The position numbers and the translations under genes are program-made. A DNA stretch of 64,000 nt. It comes from Rhyacophila brunnea. Taxonomy: Eukaryota > Arthropoda > Insecta > Trichoptera > Rhyacophilidae. Positions 22,381 through 33,609 of the stretch are shown here, in pieces. Position 1 is the first letter of the stretch. Each line of letters begins with the position of its first letter. The stretch lies in contig JAGYXB010000196.1 of assembly GCA_022495005.1 (NCBI GenBank), forward strand, positions 1,798,001 through 1,862,000, given 5' to 3'. The notes beneath the pieces are model-generated. The model had not been told where the DNA came from, did not search any database, and saw only the letters and a program-made list of their open reading frames with translations.

Positions 22381-22489
22381 GCTTAGCTCATTCTATGTAC
22401 TTGCATGTACTTTTTATTGTGTTTATATTTACTGTTTTATTTATGATGTTTTTTGTATAAAAATATTATTAATTGGAAAATTCACGTGC

Positions 22490-22620
22490 TATTTTTTCAA
22501 TGGCTAACATTCATTTCTCGTAAAAACAAAAATCTGTTAATACAGCATCCACTCTGAGAGGTGGCCATTTGAGCCACTTATGATCGAACATGGCGATGTA
22601 ATAATTAATTATTAATACTG
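22490..22620 (+). mobile_element. SINE family S, 5'-truncated copy
   Basis: Body only: GGCTAACATTCATTTCTCGT, CTGTTAATACAGCATCCACT and GATCGAACATGG. No tRNA-like head is present. Confidence 0.6.
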
Positions 22621-22729
22621 TTACACATTGGTTTGTTTTTCCCTCGCGTTCTGAACGTCTTGAATGTATAATTTGCATGTATGAATGTATTTCACGTTTG
22701 AATATATTTTATTACCACGTTTTTATTAG

Positions 22730-23200
22730 CTCGTATTCTTGTTTGTCCAGTACAATTTTTTTCTTGTTTGTCCATGATTTTTATTGGACGATTAAAGATT
22801 TTTAACTAACTTCCCGAATAGCTAGACATTTGAAACTTTTAGAATATATCAGAACACGACGACAATACCTACATTCTTTTAATACTTTTGGCCATCTTTA
22901 AGCAGAATTGAATTCATTTTCAGTTAATTATGTTTTGTATTGAAAGTTATTATTGTCGGTTGCTAATGGGGTCCTAGCAGCTAAATTATTAATATATATG
23001 TTGCGTTACTATGGAAATCAATATGAAATGTCAAAATGACATTTCAATATTCTATAATATTTATTCAGTATTTCTATCAAGTACAATAAAAAGTTTTTAT
23101 TAATACATAGAATTGTCAAGTTTATATGATTCAACAGAAAATTTAAAAACGTGGTATATAAAAAGTTATTTTTATCTTGTAATTATTTAACTTCACTCTG
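22730..23200 (+). repeat. Family-B repeat, copy 3 (uninterrupted)
   Basis: Runs from AGCTCGTATTCTTGTTTGTC through TAACTAACTTCCCGAATAGC to ATCTTGTAATTATT. It serves as the empty-site reference for the palindrome insertion in copy 2. Confidence 0.65.
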
Positions 23201-23229
23201 TCCAAAATAAATAAAGTTTAATAAATTTG

Positions 23230-23790
23230 AAATGAACACACGACAATATTTTTTTAAATGGTGGTTTATTAGGTTTCTATTCGTATCACTTCATTAATAT
23301 GTTCAATAATAATTATGAATACTTTTAACTCTATAGATTATTTTGACCACAGTCGTAATTAAAATTTACAGAAAAAAATATTTATAGAATGATTGACAGG
23401 GTTACTATAATTGCATATCTAATTACATAGAACTAATATTAATTCGACAGGTTTATATAGGCCGGACAAAAAGTTGTTGTGCAACATTTTTTTGAAAACC
23501 TCATTTATTATTTTGTCGTCCATATTAGGTGACAATTAAAAACGCTTTTTACTTGGTGGTCAAGCAGACATTTTTTAGCGTCACTGTTTTGTATACGTAT
23601 TTATTGTTTTGTGATTGCATTATCATGCTGTATGTCTACATTGATGAATTAGCATTCTCCTTCACTGTAAATCAGTTTGGGTCTTGTCCTCTTGTAGTCC
23701 TCGCGTCGGGGTTACCATTTGTGGTTGTTTATTCGTTTAAGATGTGACTATTTGTAATTGTACAACTTTTAATTTTGATGTAAGTATGAT
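23230..23790. other. Unassigned AT-rich sequence
   Basis: No gene or repeat could be supported. Confidence 0.35.
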
Positions 23791-23798
23791 ATTATGTG

Positions 23799-24352
23799 TA
23801 GAGTTGGATATTTCCCGAGAAAATCTCAATCTCGAGATACGGAATTTCCCGAAATGATGAAATTTTGAATTCTCGAGATTCGGGATTTCCAGAAATAAAT
23901 TCTCGAGAATTCTCAAGATATCGGGAAATTTAAAAAAAAAGCTGTAAAAAAATCCTAAAAACAGACAAATTCCAAAAAAATATGTTATTTTTATTTATGT
24001 AAGAAGACAAACAAATAGAAGTAGGAAAACAAAAATAATTCAAAACATTACTTACTGAAGTAGAATTTCAAAAATCACAGACTATCAATCGCGTACGTTT
24101 TTGAGACACAAAATTCCCTGACTTTAAAAAATTGCGCACATTTTGAGTCAGTTTGATCAGTCTGTGAACGTTTTATGTTTTCTGTCTACTTTTTTCATAT
24201 AGAAAAATCGTTTTTCAATTAATATTTGATAATACAGAAATCCCGATTCTCGAGATCCGTGATTTCCCGAAATATTAAAAATTCCAATTCTCGAGATTCG
24301 GGATTAAAAATCTCGAGAATTCCCGTCGGGAAATTCCCGAAACCCAACTCTA
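23799..24352. mobile_element. Family-H hAT MITE, 554 bp
   Basis: Ends TAGAGTTGGATATTTCCCG and CCCGAAACCCAACTCTA are inverted repeats, flanked by a perfect 8-bp duplication ATTATGTG (23791-23798 and 24353-24360). The subterminal regions are packed with inverted TCTCGAGA/TTCGGGA motifs, probably transposase-binding sites. It has no coding capacity. Confidence 0.92.
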
Positions 24353-24690
24353 ATTATGTGGATACATTATTGATTGATAGATAGAACTGTTTAAAATTGT
24401 TATTTTTATTATATGCATTAAATTCATAGGTACCTACACTTTATTATATTTTGAGGATGTGTAAGATTTAGATAAATTTATTTACTTTGTAATAGTTTTA
24501 TGTAGGTAATATTAGGACAATCACAATATACGTAGAACGACTATTTAATTGAGAGGTTAATTTTGAACTGCTTGATTTAGAGGTTTGATTCGACTGAATA
24601 TTATAATTTATTAAAATTATGATAAACATACATAACTTGAAAGCACCTCAGATATATACACACTAGAAAAAATCTCACTTGAAAAAAATA

Positions 24691-24767
24691 CGATGCTCGA
24701 CGATTTGACCCCGTATATCCACTATTATCGCGCCAATATGCTTTAACCAATTAAGCTACGAGCCTCA
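24691..24767 (-). other. tRNA-like sequence, left arm
   Basis: Minus strand has a good box A (TAGCTTAATTGGTTAAAGC) and the 3' acceptor side TCGAGCATCG, but a damaged box B (GGGGTCAAATCGTCG). The 5' acceptor strand no longer pairs fully (GAGGCTCG against CGAGCATC). It is a tRNA-derived SINE head or a tRNA pseudogene rather than a working tRNA. Confidence 0.5.
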
Positions 24768-24887
24768 TACCTAATTGCGATATTTTAAGCAAGTAGGTCC
24801 TATATGAAATGCTTATCAAATTGCCTTATTATTGACGATCGGTTTTTGTGTTTTAAATTTAGGAATATTAATTATTACCATAATCAC

Positions 24888-24958
24888 TAACCGACGTTGG
24901 CTAAATCATATTAGCGCGATATCAGTGGATATACGGGTTCAAATCCCGTCGAGCATCG
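24888..24958 (+). other. tRNA-like sequence, right arm
   Basis: Intact box B and T-arm (ACGGGTTCAAATCCCGT), acceptor end CGAGCATCG, and a weaker box A (TTGGCTAAATCA). The 5' acceptor strand is not preserved. Together with the left arm it suggests an ancestor with a CGATGCTC/GAGCATCG acceptor stem. Confidence 0.5.
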
Positions 24959-25039
24959 TCTTTTTATCAAATGTGATTTTTTCTAGTGGGAATAATATAT
25001 CTGAGGTGTTTTTAAGTTATGTATGTTCAATATATGGAA

Positions 25040-26120
25040 TGTCACATTCTCAAATTTTGTGAATTATTCGTTGAATAAAATAAAATGGTTTATTAAATAT
25101 AAGTTCGAGTGATGTGTACTTAATTATCACAAGCTCGTTGGTTATAATTTATGTATATATTAATTTATATATAATTATTTCAATCCAAATAATGAAGATT
25201 ATATGAAGTCATACGAATGATATTATCGATCCATTTGTAGCATATCTTATTCGTATTTTGCAATGCTAATTTATTTATTAATTACATATAGCCGAGCAGT
25301 GGCATAAATGTGTACAGCCAAAAAGATATAAGTCACGTTGACGTTTTTGTGCAGCTATAGAAATATTAAATCTCTACAGCCATAAAATTTTAAGTGTACT
25401 TATAGTTATTTTCCAGTAAGAAATGCGAACATAATTGACTTAATTCGTATTGACATCTTTAAATTACGAAAACAATAAATGGAATATGAATGAGCTTGTT
25501 TTTCCAGACGATAGAGCGTGTTAAAATCTATCAAGTTGTATTATTAGGTCAAAACAGCTAAATTTTGACTTAACGTTTTCTGCCAGTATACATACTGACG
25601 ATATTTTTAATTATAATAATTTTAATACTGCGCTACATGGCAATATATTTACATTTATTCTAAATTGGTTTATTTTGTTTTTGTATACAAAGTGATGTAC
25701 AAATACGAAAATATTTAGAATGTATTTGGATATTATTATTCGTGAAAAATGGAACTAATTTTAAATAGCTGGCCATTATGTTTTCTTACAATACAGTAAA
25801 TTCCATAAATTCAAACTAACTGTATAAATTCATAATATTCGATTGATCTTATATTTATTTATGGCATGAAAAATCAATTTGGTTTTATGTTATAAATGAA
25901 TCATGGTGGAAAATATTTTTTTAACAATAAGAGTACGAAATATTCTTTAGTCTTATTTTTTGAGAAAATATCAACACATAATAAATTACTTACCTACCTA
26001 ATGATATTATAATTTTCAAAATGGAAATTACCAAAGTATTTTTTTTATATAGGTACCAGCACCAGCTCTTTTTAAAATTAGTCAGTCTCTTATTGCAATA
26101 ACTATAGATTTAAGTACTAC
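25040..26120. other. Unassigned AT-rich sequence
   Basis: Nothing supportable; no long frames and no repeats shared within the window. Confidence 0.35.
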
Positions 26121-26129
26121 TAGACTTAC

Positions 26130-26390
26130 GCCTACGATGACCGAGCGACTATCGCGTCAGGCTTATAATGTTGTGGGTTCTGGGATAGAATCCTGGGACT
26201 CAAAAATTCACATGTTATTTTTGGACATTTGTTATGCTTGGACCCAGAGTGTGGACTCAATAGGTTGAGCAAGTAGCTTACATTCGTTTCTCGTAAACAA
26301 AAGAAAACCCGTTAATACATCCTTTGTGGAGTTACTTTGTGGAGGCACATAATAATTTGATCTTCTTAGGATTGAACATGGAAAAAACAT
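26130..26390 (+). mobile_element. SINE family S, copy 2
   Basis: The head resembles a class II tRNA: box A GACCGAGCGACTATCG and box B-like GATAGAATCC. The body carries GACTCAATAGGTTGAGC, AAGTAGCTTACATTCGTTTC and CCGTTAATAC, ending AGGATTGAACATGG. Confidence 0.7.
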
Positions 26391-26399
26391 AGGTTCCTA

Positions 26400-28640
26400 C
26401 CTACATATATATTTTTTTATAATATAGTGAAAATATTATGGTGTATTTATAATATTATATAATAATATGAAATGAAACCAAGTGATGGAAATATACGTAG
26501 ATTACTTACAACAGTGTTCCCCAACCGTTAAAGACTTGCGGACCGGTAAAAGTAGGTAGAAATATTTAGGGGACGTTAACGCAGAAAAAAACGTTGCGTA
26601 TACTATAGTATTTTTTTATTAGCTTTTATATCTTATAATATATATATATATACTAATCAGACACCGATGACTGAATGAATTATTAATAATAGTACCTACT
26701 TATTTCTGTAAATTTTAGAAAGCTAGTTTTAAAGAATAGTGCGAAATCTGCTATTGCATCTTTTCTAATATAGTTGATCTTATTGCATAATATTTCTTAT
26801 ATCAATCTTATTTAAAAACTTATTTGTTTTAATGAACATAGCCTGAAACTAATGAAAGAGTGAAAATATACAAGTTACGCAACCTAATTAAATGTCGGTA
26901 ATACTCGTATATTATACAAACAAAACTTCTAGATAGATACTTCAGTAAATCGGAAAACATATCGAAATTTTCGTACGTTGCTTCGGGCAAAAATTCGTAT
27001 TCTTCGAGCAGTGCAGTGCGTCGATATCGATCCACATGTCGTCCCGTACCTAAATAATATGTATTATACTGACACTAGTAGAGATACTGTGCCAAATTAT
27101 GGGAGACCGAGTGGAGTCAGTTGCGAATGTCGTATACCAGACCCAGACACAGTTTCCACAATATTACTAACTTGCTTAACTACAAAATATGTAAACCACT
27201 CAAAATATAATATTACTCATTTATTACTGTATCACTATATTTAAGTAGGAAGGCACACACTTGCCAGGTATTTATTTTTATTATATCTACAACAACAAAC
27301 CCATCTACACGTCACGTGAAGTGGTGAATGTGGTCTGACTTGGGAGCGCCATACGAGTCAATTATTGAGTAGTCATAAACATAGTATTGGAGAGGAGCTC
27401 GGAGCAGTGAAGCAATGGAATTTTACCCGGAGCATCGAAAATTTGTAGTACTCCACTGCTCCAGGTGGTTTTTTTTATTATTATTAAATTTTCTCCCTAA
27501 AATCCAATAAAACTATTATATTTGGCACATTGCAACATTGAAATCATTTAAAATACCTACTGAAATACGGCAACACTGCCGACTGATAATAACCTCATAA
27601 CCTCCCATTTTTTACAGAAGAGCCAGATAATGTAAGAAGATTTGCTGTTGACTAGAATTAATAATAAAAATGACGAATAATAAACCTTATTTTAAAACAA
27701 CTCTTTTTAATTATTTTTTTTAAACATTTGTATATAATTACTATTAAAAATTTTTACCCAGAGCGGACCAACTCCAACTCTTTGGTTATAAAGTCATAAG
27801 AGCTTCACTGGTAAGCTTGATCTTGTACCATATATCATCTCTAATTCAAGAATATTAGTTTACTGATTTTTCCATAATATCCGGCGTATTTTAGAAAATG
27901 CATTCCAGATAAAAAAACGAGAGCTTTTTTAAAGCTTTTCTTGCCAAAAAAATACCGGCGAATTAAAAAAAATAGTTACGGATAAGGTGTAAGAGCTTGT
28001 AAAAAGTTTTCTTGCCCAAAAATATTTCACCAATGAATTCAAGATATTCTGTTACGGATGAAAGTCAAGAGCTTTTTTATGAATTCTTGGCCGGCGATTT
28101 TTCGGCTGTTTTCTTATTCCGTTTCAACCTAGGGGCGGCAGGTTATATGATTTGGTATGTTCAGGTTGTATGGTAAGGCGGGCTAGTAATCAAGTTGCGG
28201 CAAATTTTCCACGTTAACATTATATTATTTGGTATTTGGGTACGTTATAATGACCAAAGTAAATTCTCCGGGATGCCCTGATTTTTTTTATCGTGTCGCT
28301 ATTTCTCGTAAGTTGTCGGCTATTATTAGCCTGCTTCATTCAGTTTTATAAGAAAGCCAATTTCTTACCCCTCTTTTTATTTATTTATTATTTAATACGT
28401 CTATGGTTTCAACTCATATCTGTTTGACACACATAACCTCTGGAAACGTTCTGAGATAGTATGTACGTACAGGGTAAGAGCTACTTAAATCGGCTCAAGC
28501 AAATGTTACAACCATTTTGTTATAATCACCATCAAATTCAAATTTTTTCAAAGTTTTTTCCCATTATGAAGCATGCCTTTTAAATAATAAGCTTATAATT
28601 TTTGTAGTGATAAAACCCACTAACTAACATATTATGTACT
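26400..28640. other. Mostly unassigned; degenerate repeats
   Basis: A CAGTGTTCCCCAACCG sequence at about 26512 resembles one hAT end without a partner. At about 27900-28110, three degenerate units of roughly 65-70 bp share AGAGCTTTTTT, TTCTTGCC and GTTACGGAT. At 27390-27470, inverted GAGCAGTG/CACTGCTC motifs lie about 60 bp apart. No gene was recognised. Confidence 0.35.
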
Positions 28641-28654
28641 ATTTTAATTAGACT

Positions 28655-28870
28655 TATGCTCAATAAGACTGAGTGACTACCATGTCAGCTTAGATATCGT
28701 GGATCCCGGGTTTGAATCACGAGTCTAACAAATTTACAAGTTGTTTTTCAATGTGTGTTTGAATTCAGAGTGCAGAACTATTAAGTTGAACAAATTCACA
28801 AAATAAAACATCCACTCTGTGTAAGCCAATGGTCGAAAATGGTAAAAATGTTATAATTAATGCGAACGCT
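28655..28870 (+). mobile_element. SINE family S, copy 3
   Basis: Head: box A AGACTGAGTGACTACC and box B GGGTTTGAATCACGAG. The body is more diverged (CTATTAAGTTGAACAAATTC; ACATCCACTCTGTG; AATGGTCGAAAATGG). Confidence 0.65.
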
Positions 28871-29006
28871 GCACTAAGAGATGAATTTGTAAAAAAAAAA
28901 ATATGGGAACAGCAAACGTCGCTCAGAGTAGGTACATTACTATTCTCGATGATCCCTATTTATAGTGACTCCTGATTTGCCAGACTGGATATTAAACTCT
29001 TCGCTT

Positions 29007-30436
29007 CGTGATTGATTGATTGATGATTAAACTGGCGCTAAGATCCATTTAGGTCCATGGCCGACTGCACAACCATCCTTCAGGCGTCTCTGTCTAGAGC
29101 TTCTCTTTTCCAGTCGGTCACACCCAGCTTCGCTGCATCCCTGCTGACGGCGTCCGACCATCTCTTCCGAGGTCGGCCTAGATGCCGGATACCCACTGGG
29201 ACTCCCTTGTAGACCCTGTAGAGAGCTCTGCTTTCTTGCTTCAGAATATTTCTGATCTTCGGCTTGAAAGACTCGTAAAGTTCGGCATTCTTACGAATGC
29301 GCCACCCTTGGTCCTCTTTAATTGGTCCAAGTATTCTTCGGAGAATTTTGTTTTCATATACTTGGAGAGCCTTTTCTTGTTTCTCCGAAACGAAACGAAA
29401 CGAAAGCCGATTAACAAATCTACCATGGCTAAAATAGATATAGATCGTTCGCTTAAAACATCCGGAATAGCTCAATACAAAACAGCGGTAAAACATGAGG
29501 ATCCCATCCCCGTAGGTTTATAATTCCTACAAACAGTAGGTCGTGGACTTCCACGTGGTCTTTTGGTTATAAATCTTCCAGTGTTCGGCATTTAGGATTA
29601 AGAAAAAATAATCAATTAATTACAAATTATTAGAGGGCGCCATCTTGCCTGACTCCTCTCCTGGCATATTACTATATAAGGAACAAATCAGGTCAAGAAA
29701 AATAATAAAATCATTTGAGGTTGGTCCAAAATGGACACTAAGCATATTTATTGGTACTAGTAAAAACAACGGAAATACATCGGCCACCGCCGTAATAACA
29801 TTATAAAAGTTACAAAATTAAGTTCGAAACCAATGCCAAAATCCCTAACCACACTACCAGAGTTACCGGGGGAAGGTTAATACAAATTTAAGAGACAGGA
29901 ATCTAGTCCTTTAAACACAAAATCGATACAATAAATACCGTAGAGTCATGGCCGCCATCTTGCTGGCGGGCTCGCCGAGCAGCCCGCTCGATAACGTCCT
30001 TCCTTCTTTGCGATCCACACTGAACTATCTTCAGAGTAATCCGTACGCCTTTCAATCGCGCGTAGGCAAGCTGCCTACTTAAAAAGTCTCTGTGCAGTAC
30101 CGCCAATTTAACGACGTCCCAAAAATCCTCATCGAATGTTGCTAGTGTTTAAAACGTATATTATACAAAAGTAACGTTACATAATGCTCCAGGTTTCGCA
30201 TCCGTAGAGAACCATAGGTTTTACGATCACGTTCTATACCCGAAATTTCGTTTTTCTGGACAGCAGTTTGGACCCAAATATGCTCTTCAATGCAAAGAAC
30301 GCTCTATTTCCACTCTTCAGTCGGCAGGCAAGCTTTGTGTCAAGATCATTTTTTTCAGAGATCCCAGTTCCTAAGTACCTAAATTGTGCTACTTTTTCAA
30401 ATATGGAATTGCCAATTACAATATTTCCTGAGTTTC
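29007..30436 (-). pseudogene. LINE reverse-transcriptase 3' part, interrupted by an insertion
   Basis: Two collinear coding pieces on the minus strand. The upstream piece (30436-30190) reads SIFEKVAQFRYLG, DLDTKLACRLKSGNRAFFAL, SKLLSRKTKF, then VLYGCETWSIM. The downstream piece (about 29400-29080) reads EKQEKALQVYENKILRRILG, GRPRKRWSDAVSRD and DWKREALDRDA. In related LINEs these segments are adjacent, so about 780 bp (roughly 29400-30185) was inserted between them. The 3' end is TAGCGCCAGTTTAAT followed by an ATCA microsatellite (29009-29028 on plus as TGAT). The plus-strand copy at 33300-33600 is the same family. No active site remains. Confidence 0.75.
29400..30185. mobile_element. Unclassified insertion inside the LINE
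   Basis: About 780 bp that separate two adjacent LINE coding blocks. The insertion contains GC-richer patches (29640, 29940-30000) and a 67-codon minus-strand frame (29903-30106) rich in Arg, with no recognised domain. The boundaries are approximate and no target duplication or terminal repeat was identified. A solo LTR or an LTR fragment is possible. Confidence 0.4.
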
Positions 30437-30677
30437 AGTTTCCCGAATAGACCAAATGTTCAGGAGATGAAAAACAAATTTCATAATCCTATTTTTAAAT
30501 ACATGGAGATATTTAAATTGTTATTTTTACAGCATATGAATGATGTATTCATTACCATTACAAAGTAATTTAAAGAAAAGAATGGTTCTCGTCTAATTAG
30601 ATTTAAAAAAAAATCTGCATTAAGAAAGAGGTCGATTTCGACAAAAACGGATATTCGGGAAGCCAATCCTATAGCGA
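30436..30677. mobile_element. Family-E short element with TATTCGGG ends
   Basis: Left end TTTCCCGAATAGACCAAATG and right end GGATATTCGGG...CCTATAGCG match the two ends of the 1.73-kb element at 60901-62634. The very left terminus is lost. It lies directly against the LINE fragment. It is non-coding, about 240 bp. Confidence 0.65.
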
Positions 30678-30689
30678 AGATTTGTTTCA

Positions 30690-31809
30690 GTATGAACGTC
30701 ACGAACCTGATAACCTTGATTACGATAATAATTATGTAATCAAGGACTAACTTTTAGTTCAAATTCGATTTTTGAAGCTATACTTCTTTTGGCGCGTTTG
30801 GGAAAACAGATCAGGGTGTATTTTTAGCGTGTGACAAAGTTTTGCTCACCGATGTAACACATAATTTATTATTATGATTATATTCATTTTAGTCTCAAGG
30901 GTACGTCATGTACATGTGCATTGTGTCATTTAGTTAGTCGTTCAATACAACCAAGTAAAGAGCACGTGTTGTAAATAAAACCAATATTGTGTCATAATAA
31001 ATATACATGTTTATAAACAAATTTCTTTAGACTAACGTTCTACGCTGCTAATTTATATTCATGAAAGTTTATTTATATTGGAGTGTATATTTATTTTTCA
31101 TTGAAAAGATTGTGTATCAAGATTTGAGGCTATATTTATGTAAGTATTATTTATGAGTAAAATTATATATCAATAAATAAATAAATTTTATGAATGTTGA
31201 GTTGGTAAATAATTCAAAAAATATATTAATTTTTTTACTGAATGAGCCTATTTAATATTATTTTTGAAGTTGATATAAATGTATATATATTTATTTCTAT
31301 CAATCTGTATTTTTTGTTTTGTTACGCCAAAGAAGTATAACTTCTAATGCGCGTACATAAAGTGCACACACCGATTTTTTAATACTATTTTATAGCTGTA
31401 AGCATTTGTTTTTGTTATAGGCAATAAAGAAATACATTGTTTAAAATATTTAACTTTTATTTTACACGGCTAACCTTCTTCTTTTACCTAAGTGGAACAC
31501 ATGGAAGATTAATTCACGTTATATTGGAATTATACGAAAGATTTATATAGGTACCTACTAATACCGGGGGGAAAGATGAACTGACATGAAGGTAGATGTG
31601 CGGATCCGGTATCACTTTGGGTTGCAGGTCATGTGTGACATCATTACGGGATATGATTATATAAAACGCATATTTTTGATTTAACAATTTCCCTGCGCAG
31701 GGACGTTTAATTACATTAATTTTTCAGACATCTGTTGGATTACATCATTAATTACACTTAAAGGAGTCTTCGATTTAGCTATCGCACAGTCACTATATGG
31801 GAGCACGTG
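30690..31809. other. Unassigned AT-rich sequence
   Basis: Pure AT-rich DNA with many TTTAT motifs; no gene was seen. Confidence 0.35.
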
Positions 31810-31815
31810 TTTGAA

Positions 31816-32474
31816 CCAATGACATATTAAATGGACGACTCACTTCATACCCGGCGCGCACGAGAAATTGTGCATGAAAGTCATTCACAGATGTATAGGT
31901 AGATGTCACGTGACCATTGACGTATCCGTTTTCATTATGCGATACAAGCTTCGAGAATTTATAGTAATATAACCTTTATTGTAATGGCGTATTAGTATCA
32001 TGACTCATTGCGTTAGAAACAGATTCTCGGTTACTTACGACTTCTCGGAGATTAGACGCAAGTGAGCCAAGCGAATCACAGGCGACTGACTGTCCAATGG
32101 TTCCTGTCATTCAATTGCATTGAATAAACATTCATCAATATCTTAAATGGCATTTTATAAATAATAAATAATACTAACACATGCAAAGTGATATCCCATC
32201 TTTCTTGGAGTGTTTAGTAGATTTTTTTTTTACAATTTTAACTAGGCACATTGGCATTTTGTAACACAATAATAACGGCGGAGTCGAAACCTGACAGTCG
32301 GAAATTTTGTATGGGCAGACCCAGCGGTGTCGCCAGACCGCTTGCAAGCAGAATGTTCATTTGAGCGTAGGATACCTACCGATATTAAAATATGAATTTC
32401 GCCATCCGGCAGACCCGACACAAAGTGAGTGTCATTTTATTTTCTAGATGCTTCGTCCATATTAATGTCATTGG
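31816..32474. mobile_element. Family-A TIR element, complete 659-bp copy
   Basis: Ends CCAATGACATATTAAATGG and CCATATTAATGTCATTGG are inverted repeats, flanked by TTTGAA on both sides (31810-31815 and 32475-32480). It is the uninterrupted equivalent of the 407-1314 copy, in opposite orientation. The interior includes two GGCAGACCC motifs and a stretch reading GTGTCGCCAGACCGC. No conserved ORF is present. Confidence 0.8.
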
Positions 32475-32639
32475 TTTGAACACATTAGCCAAATTGGCAC
32501 GAAAGCGTTTTATCGAGGACGCGACGCGTGGTTTTGAGGTGGTTATAGGGATTATTATTGAGCCAATTACACAAAGGGGATTCACTGATTTATAATAATG
32601 AAACGAGCGCGACTTTACAGTTTACATCGTAAAGAATCC

Positions 32640-33005
32640 AGGCCACACCAAAGGTGCAGCCCTAGATACCAGCTTCCATTTCGGCGGAAGAATAAATACT
32701 GTCCTACAATTATCTAAAATCACAGATTTTGGGGATCGGTGCACTTTTTCGCTCGAAAGGTGCGGTACGCGCGGGGTGCCGGCGGGTTATTTGTCGGTTG
32801 CTTCTGACCGTACATTTCGGGCGCGAATCGGCTCTTCTGAGAAATCGTCGGTCAGGCGGGAGCGTCATCTCGCACGGCAGAGAATTCGAATCTTTGGCCG
32901 GGGCCCTCCTGACTTTGATTGAATTGTGGATTTGGAATTTGAAATTGTCGCGCCGAGGTCTTTTCGTATGTCTGGTAACACTACCTACAAATAGATTGTA
33001 TTAAA
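32640..33005. other. GC-richer unassigned block
   Basis: Markedly more GC-rich than its surroundings (for example 32750-32910, with GCGCGGGGTGCCGGCGGG). A 91-codon plus frame (32729-33004) spans it, but no domain or homologue is recognisable. It may be part of an LTR or the 5' part of a retroelement. Confidence 0.3.
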
Positions 33006-33079
33006 ATGTCAGTGGTAGCAATAGGTGATTACCACATATTCTACTAGAACTAGACGCAGCAGCCTGTGGTGGTATTTAA

Positions 33080-33172
33080 CGACATACTAAAGGCCGAAAT
33101 CCCGAATAGCTAAATGACTACACATATGACCCCAAATGTACATTGGCAGTAACGACTTACAAATCAGCAAAA
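33080..33172 (+). repeat. Family-J fragment
   Basis: AAGGCCGAAATCCCGAATAG, CATATGACCCCAAATGTACA and TTGGCAGTAACGACTT parallel the interior of the family-J element at 58675-58760. No termini are present. Confidence 0.5.
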
Positions 33173-33299
33173 CCCGGAAAATTTGTTAAATAATAAATTA
33201 AGCATATTGTTGGAATTTAAAATACAATAAAATTTTTGCTCCAAAGCAAGGCATATGAACCCACCCCTACAGAGTGGTAATTATTTTAAAAGACCATTT

Positions 33300-33600
33300 A
33301 CGAAAATACTAATCACTAATATTCTGAGGTCAAGAAGGCTCAGATGGGCGGGCCACGTTGTACGATCTGAAAGATCTAGAACTCTCTATAGGATTTACAA
33401 AGGCACACCAGCTGGCACTCGACCTCTTGGCCGCCCTCGACGGAGATGGGCTGACAACATTCAAAGAGATGCGGAAAGGCTGGGGATAGTCAACTGGGAA
33501 GAGAGAGCGCTGGACAGAGATTCCTGGAGAAACGTTGTGCAGTCGGCCATGGACCTGAACGGCCCCTAGCGCCAGTTTAATAATAATAATTTACGAGAAA
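33300..33600 (+). pseudogene. 5'-truncated LINE, ORF2 C-terminus, same family as 29007-30436
   Basis: Reads RRLRWAGHVVRSERSRTLYR, GRPRRRWADNIQRDAERLG and EERALDRDSWRNVV, with the stop at 33567-33569. The stop is followed by CGCCAGTTTAATAATAATAAT, the same 3' end as the minus-strand copy at 29.0 kb but with an AAT tail. It carries only the tail of the reverse transcriptase. Confidence 0.75.
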
Positions 33601-33609
33601 CAATCATTT

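Larger units (their letters stand above)
24621..25032. repeat. Inverted repeat with two outward-facing tRNA-like sequences
   Basis: The outer sequences CATACATAACTT, CACCTCAGATATAT and CACTAGAAAAAATC on the left reappear as complements on the right (TTTTTTCTAGTG, ATATATCTGAGGTG, AAGTTATGTATG). Each arm holds a diverged copy of the same tRNA-like module, transcribed outward. The central 100 bp are not palindromic. No target duplication was recognised. Confidence 0.7.

Noticed and set aside
24691..24958. Functional tRNA genes
   Set aside because: Neither arm keeps a paired acceptor stem together with intact A and B boxes.
26512..26560. hAT terminus CAGTGTTCCCCAACCG
   Set aside because: No opposite end or TSD was found in the window; too little to define an element.
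26829..27035. Minus-strand 68-codon frame with some non-random composition
   Set aside because: It lacks an ATG start at its 5' end and shows no domain or splice signal context.
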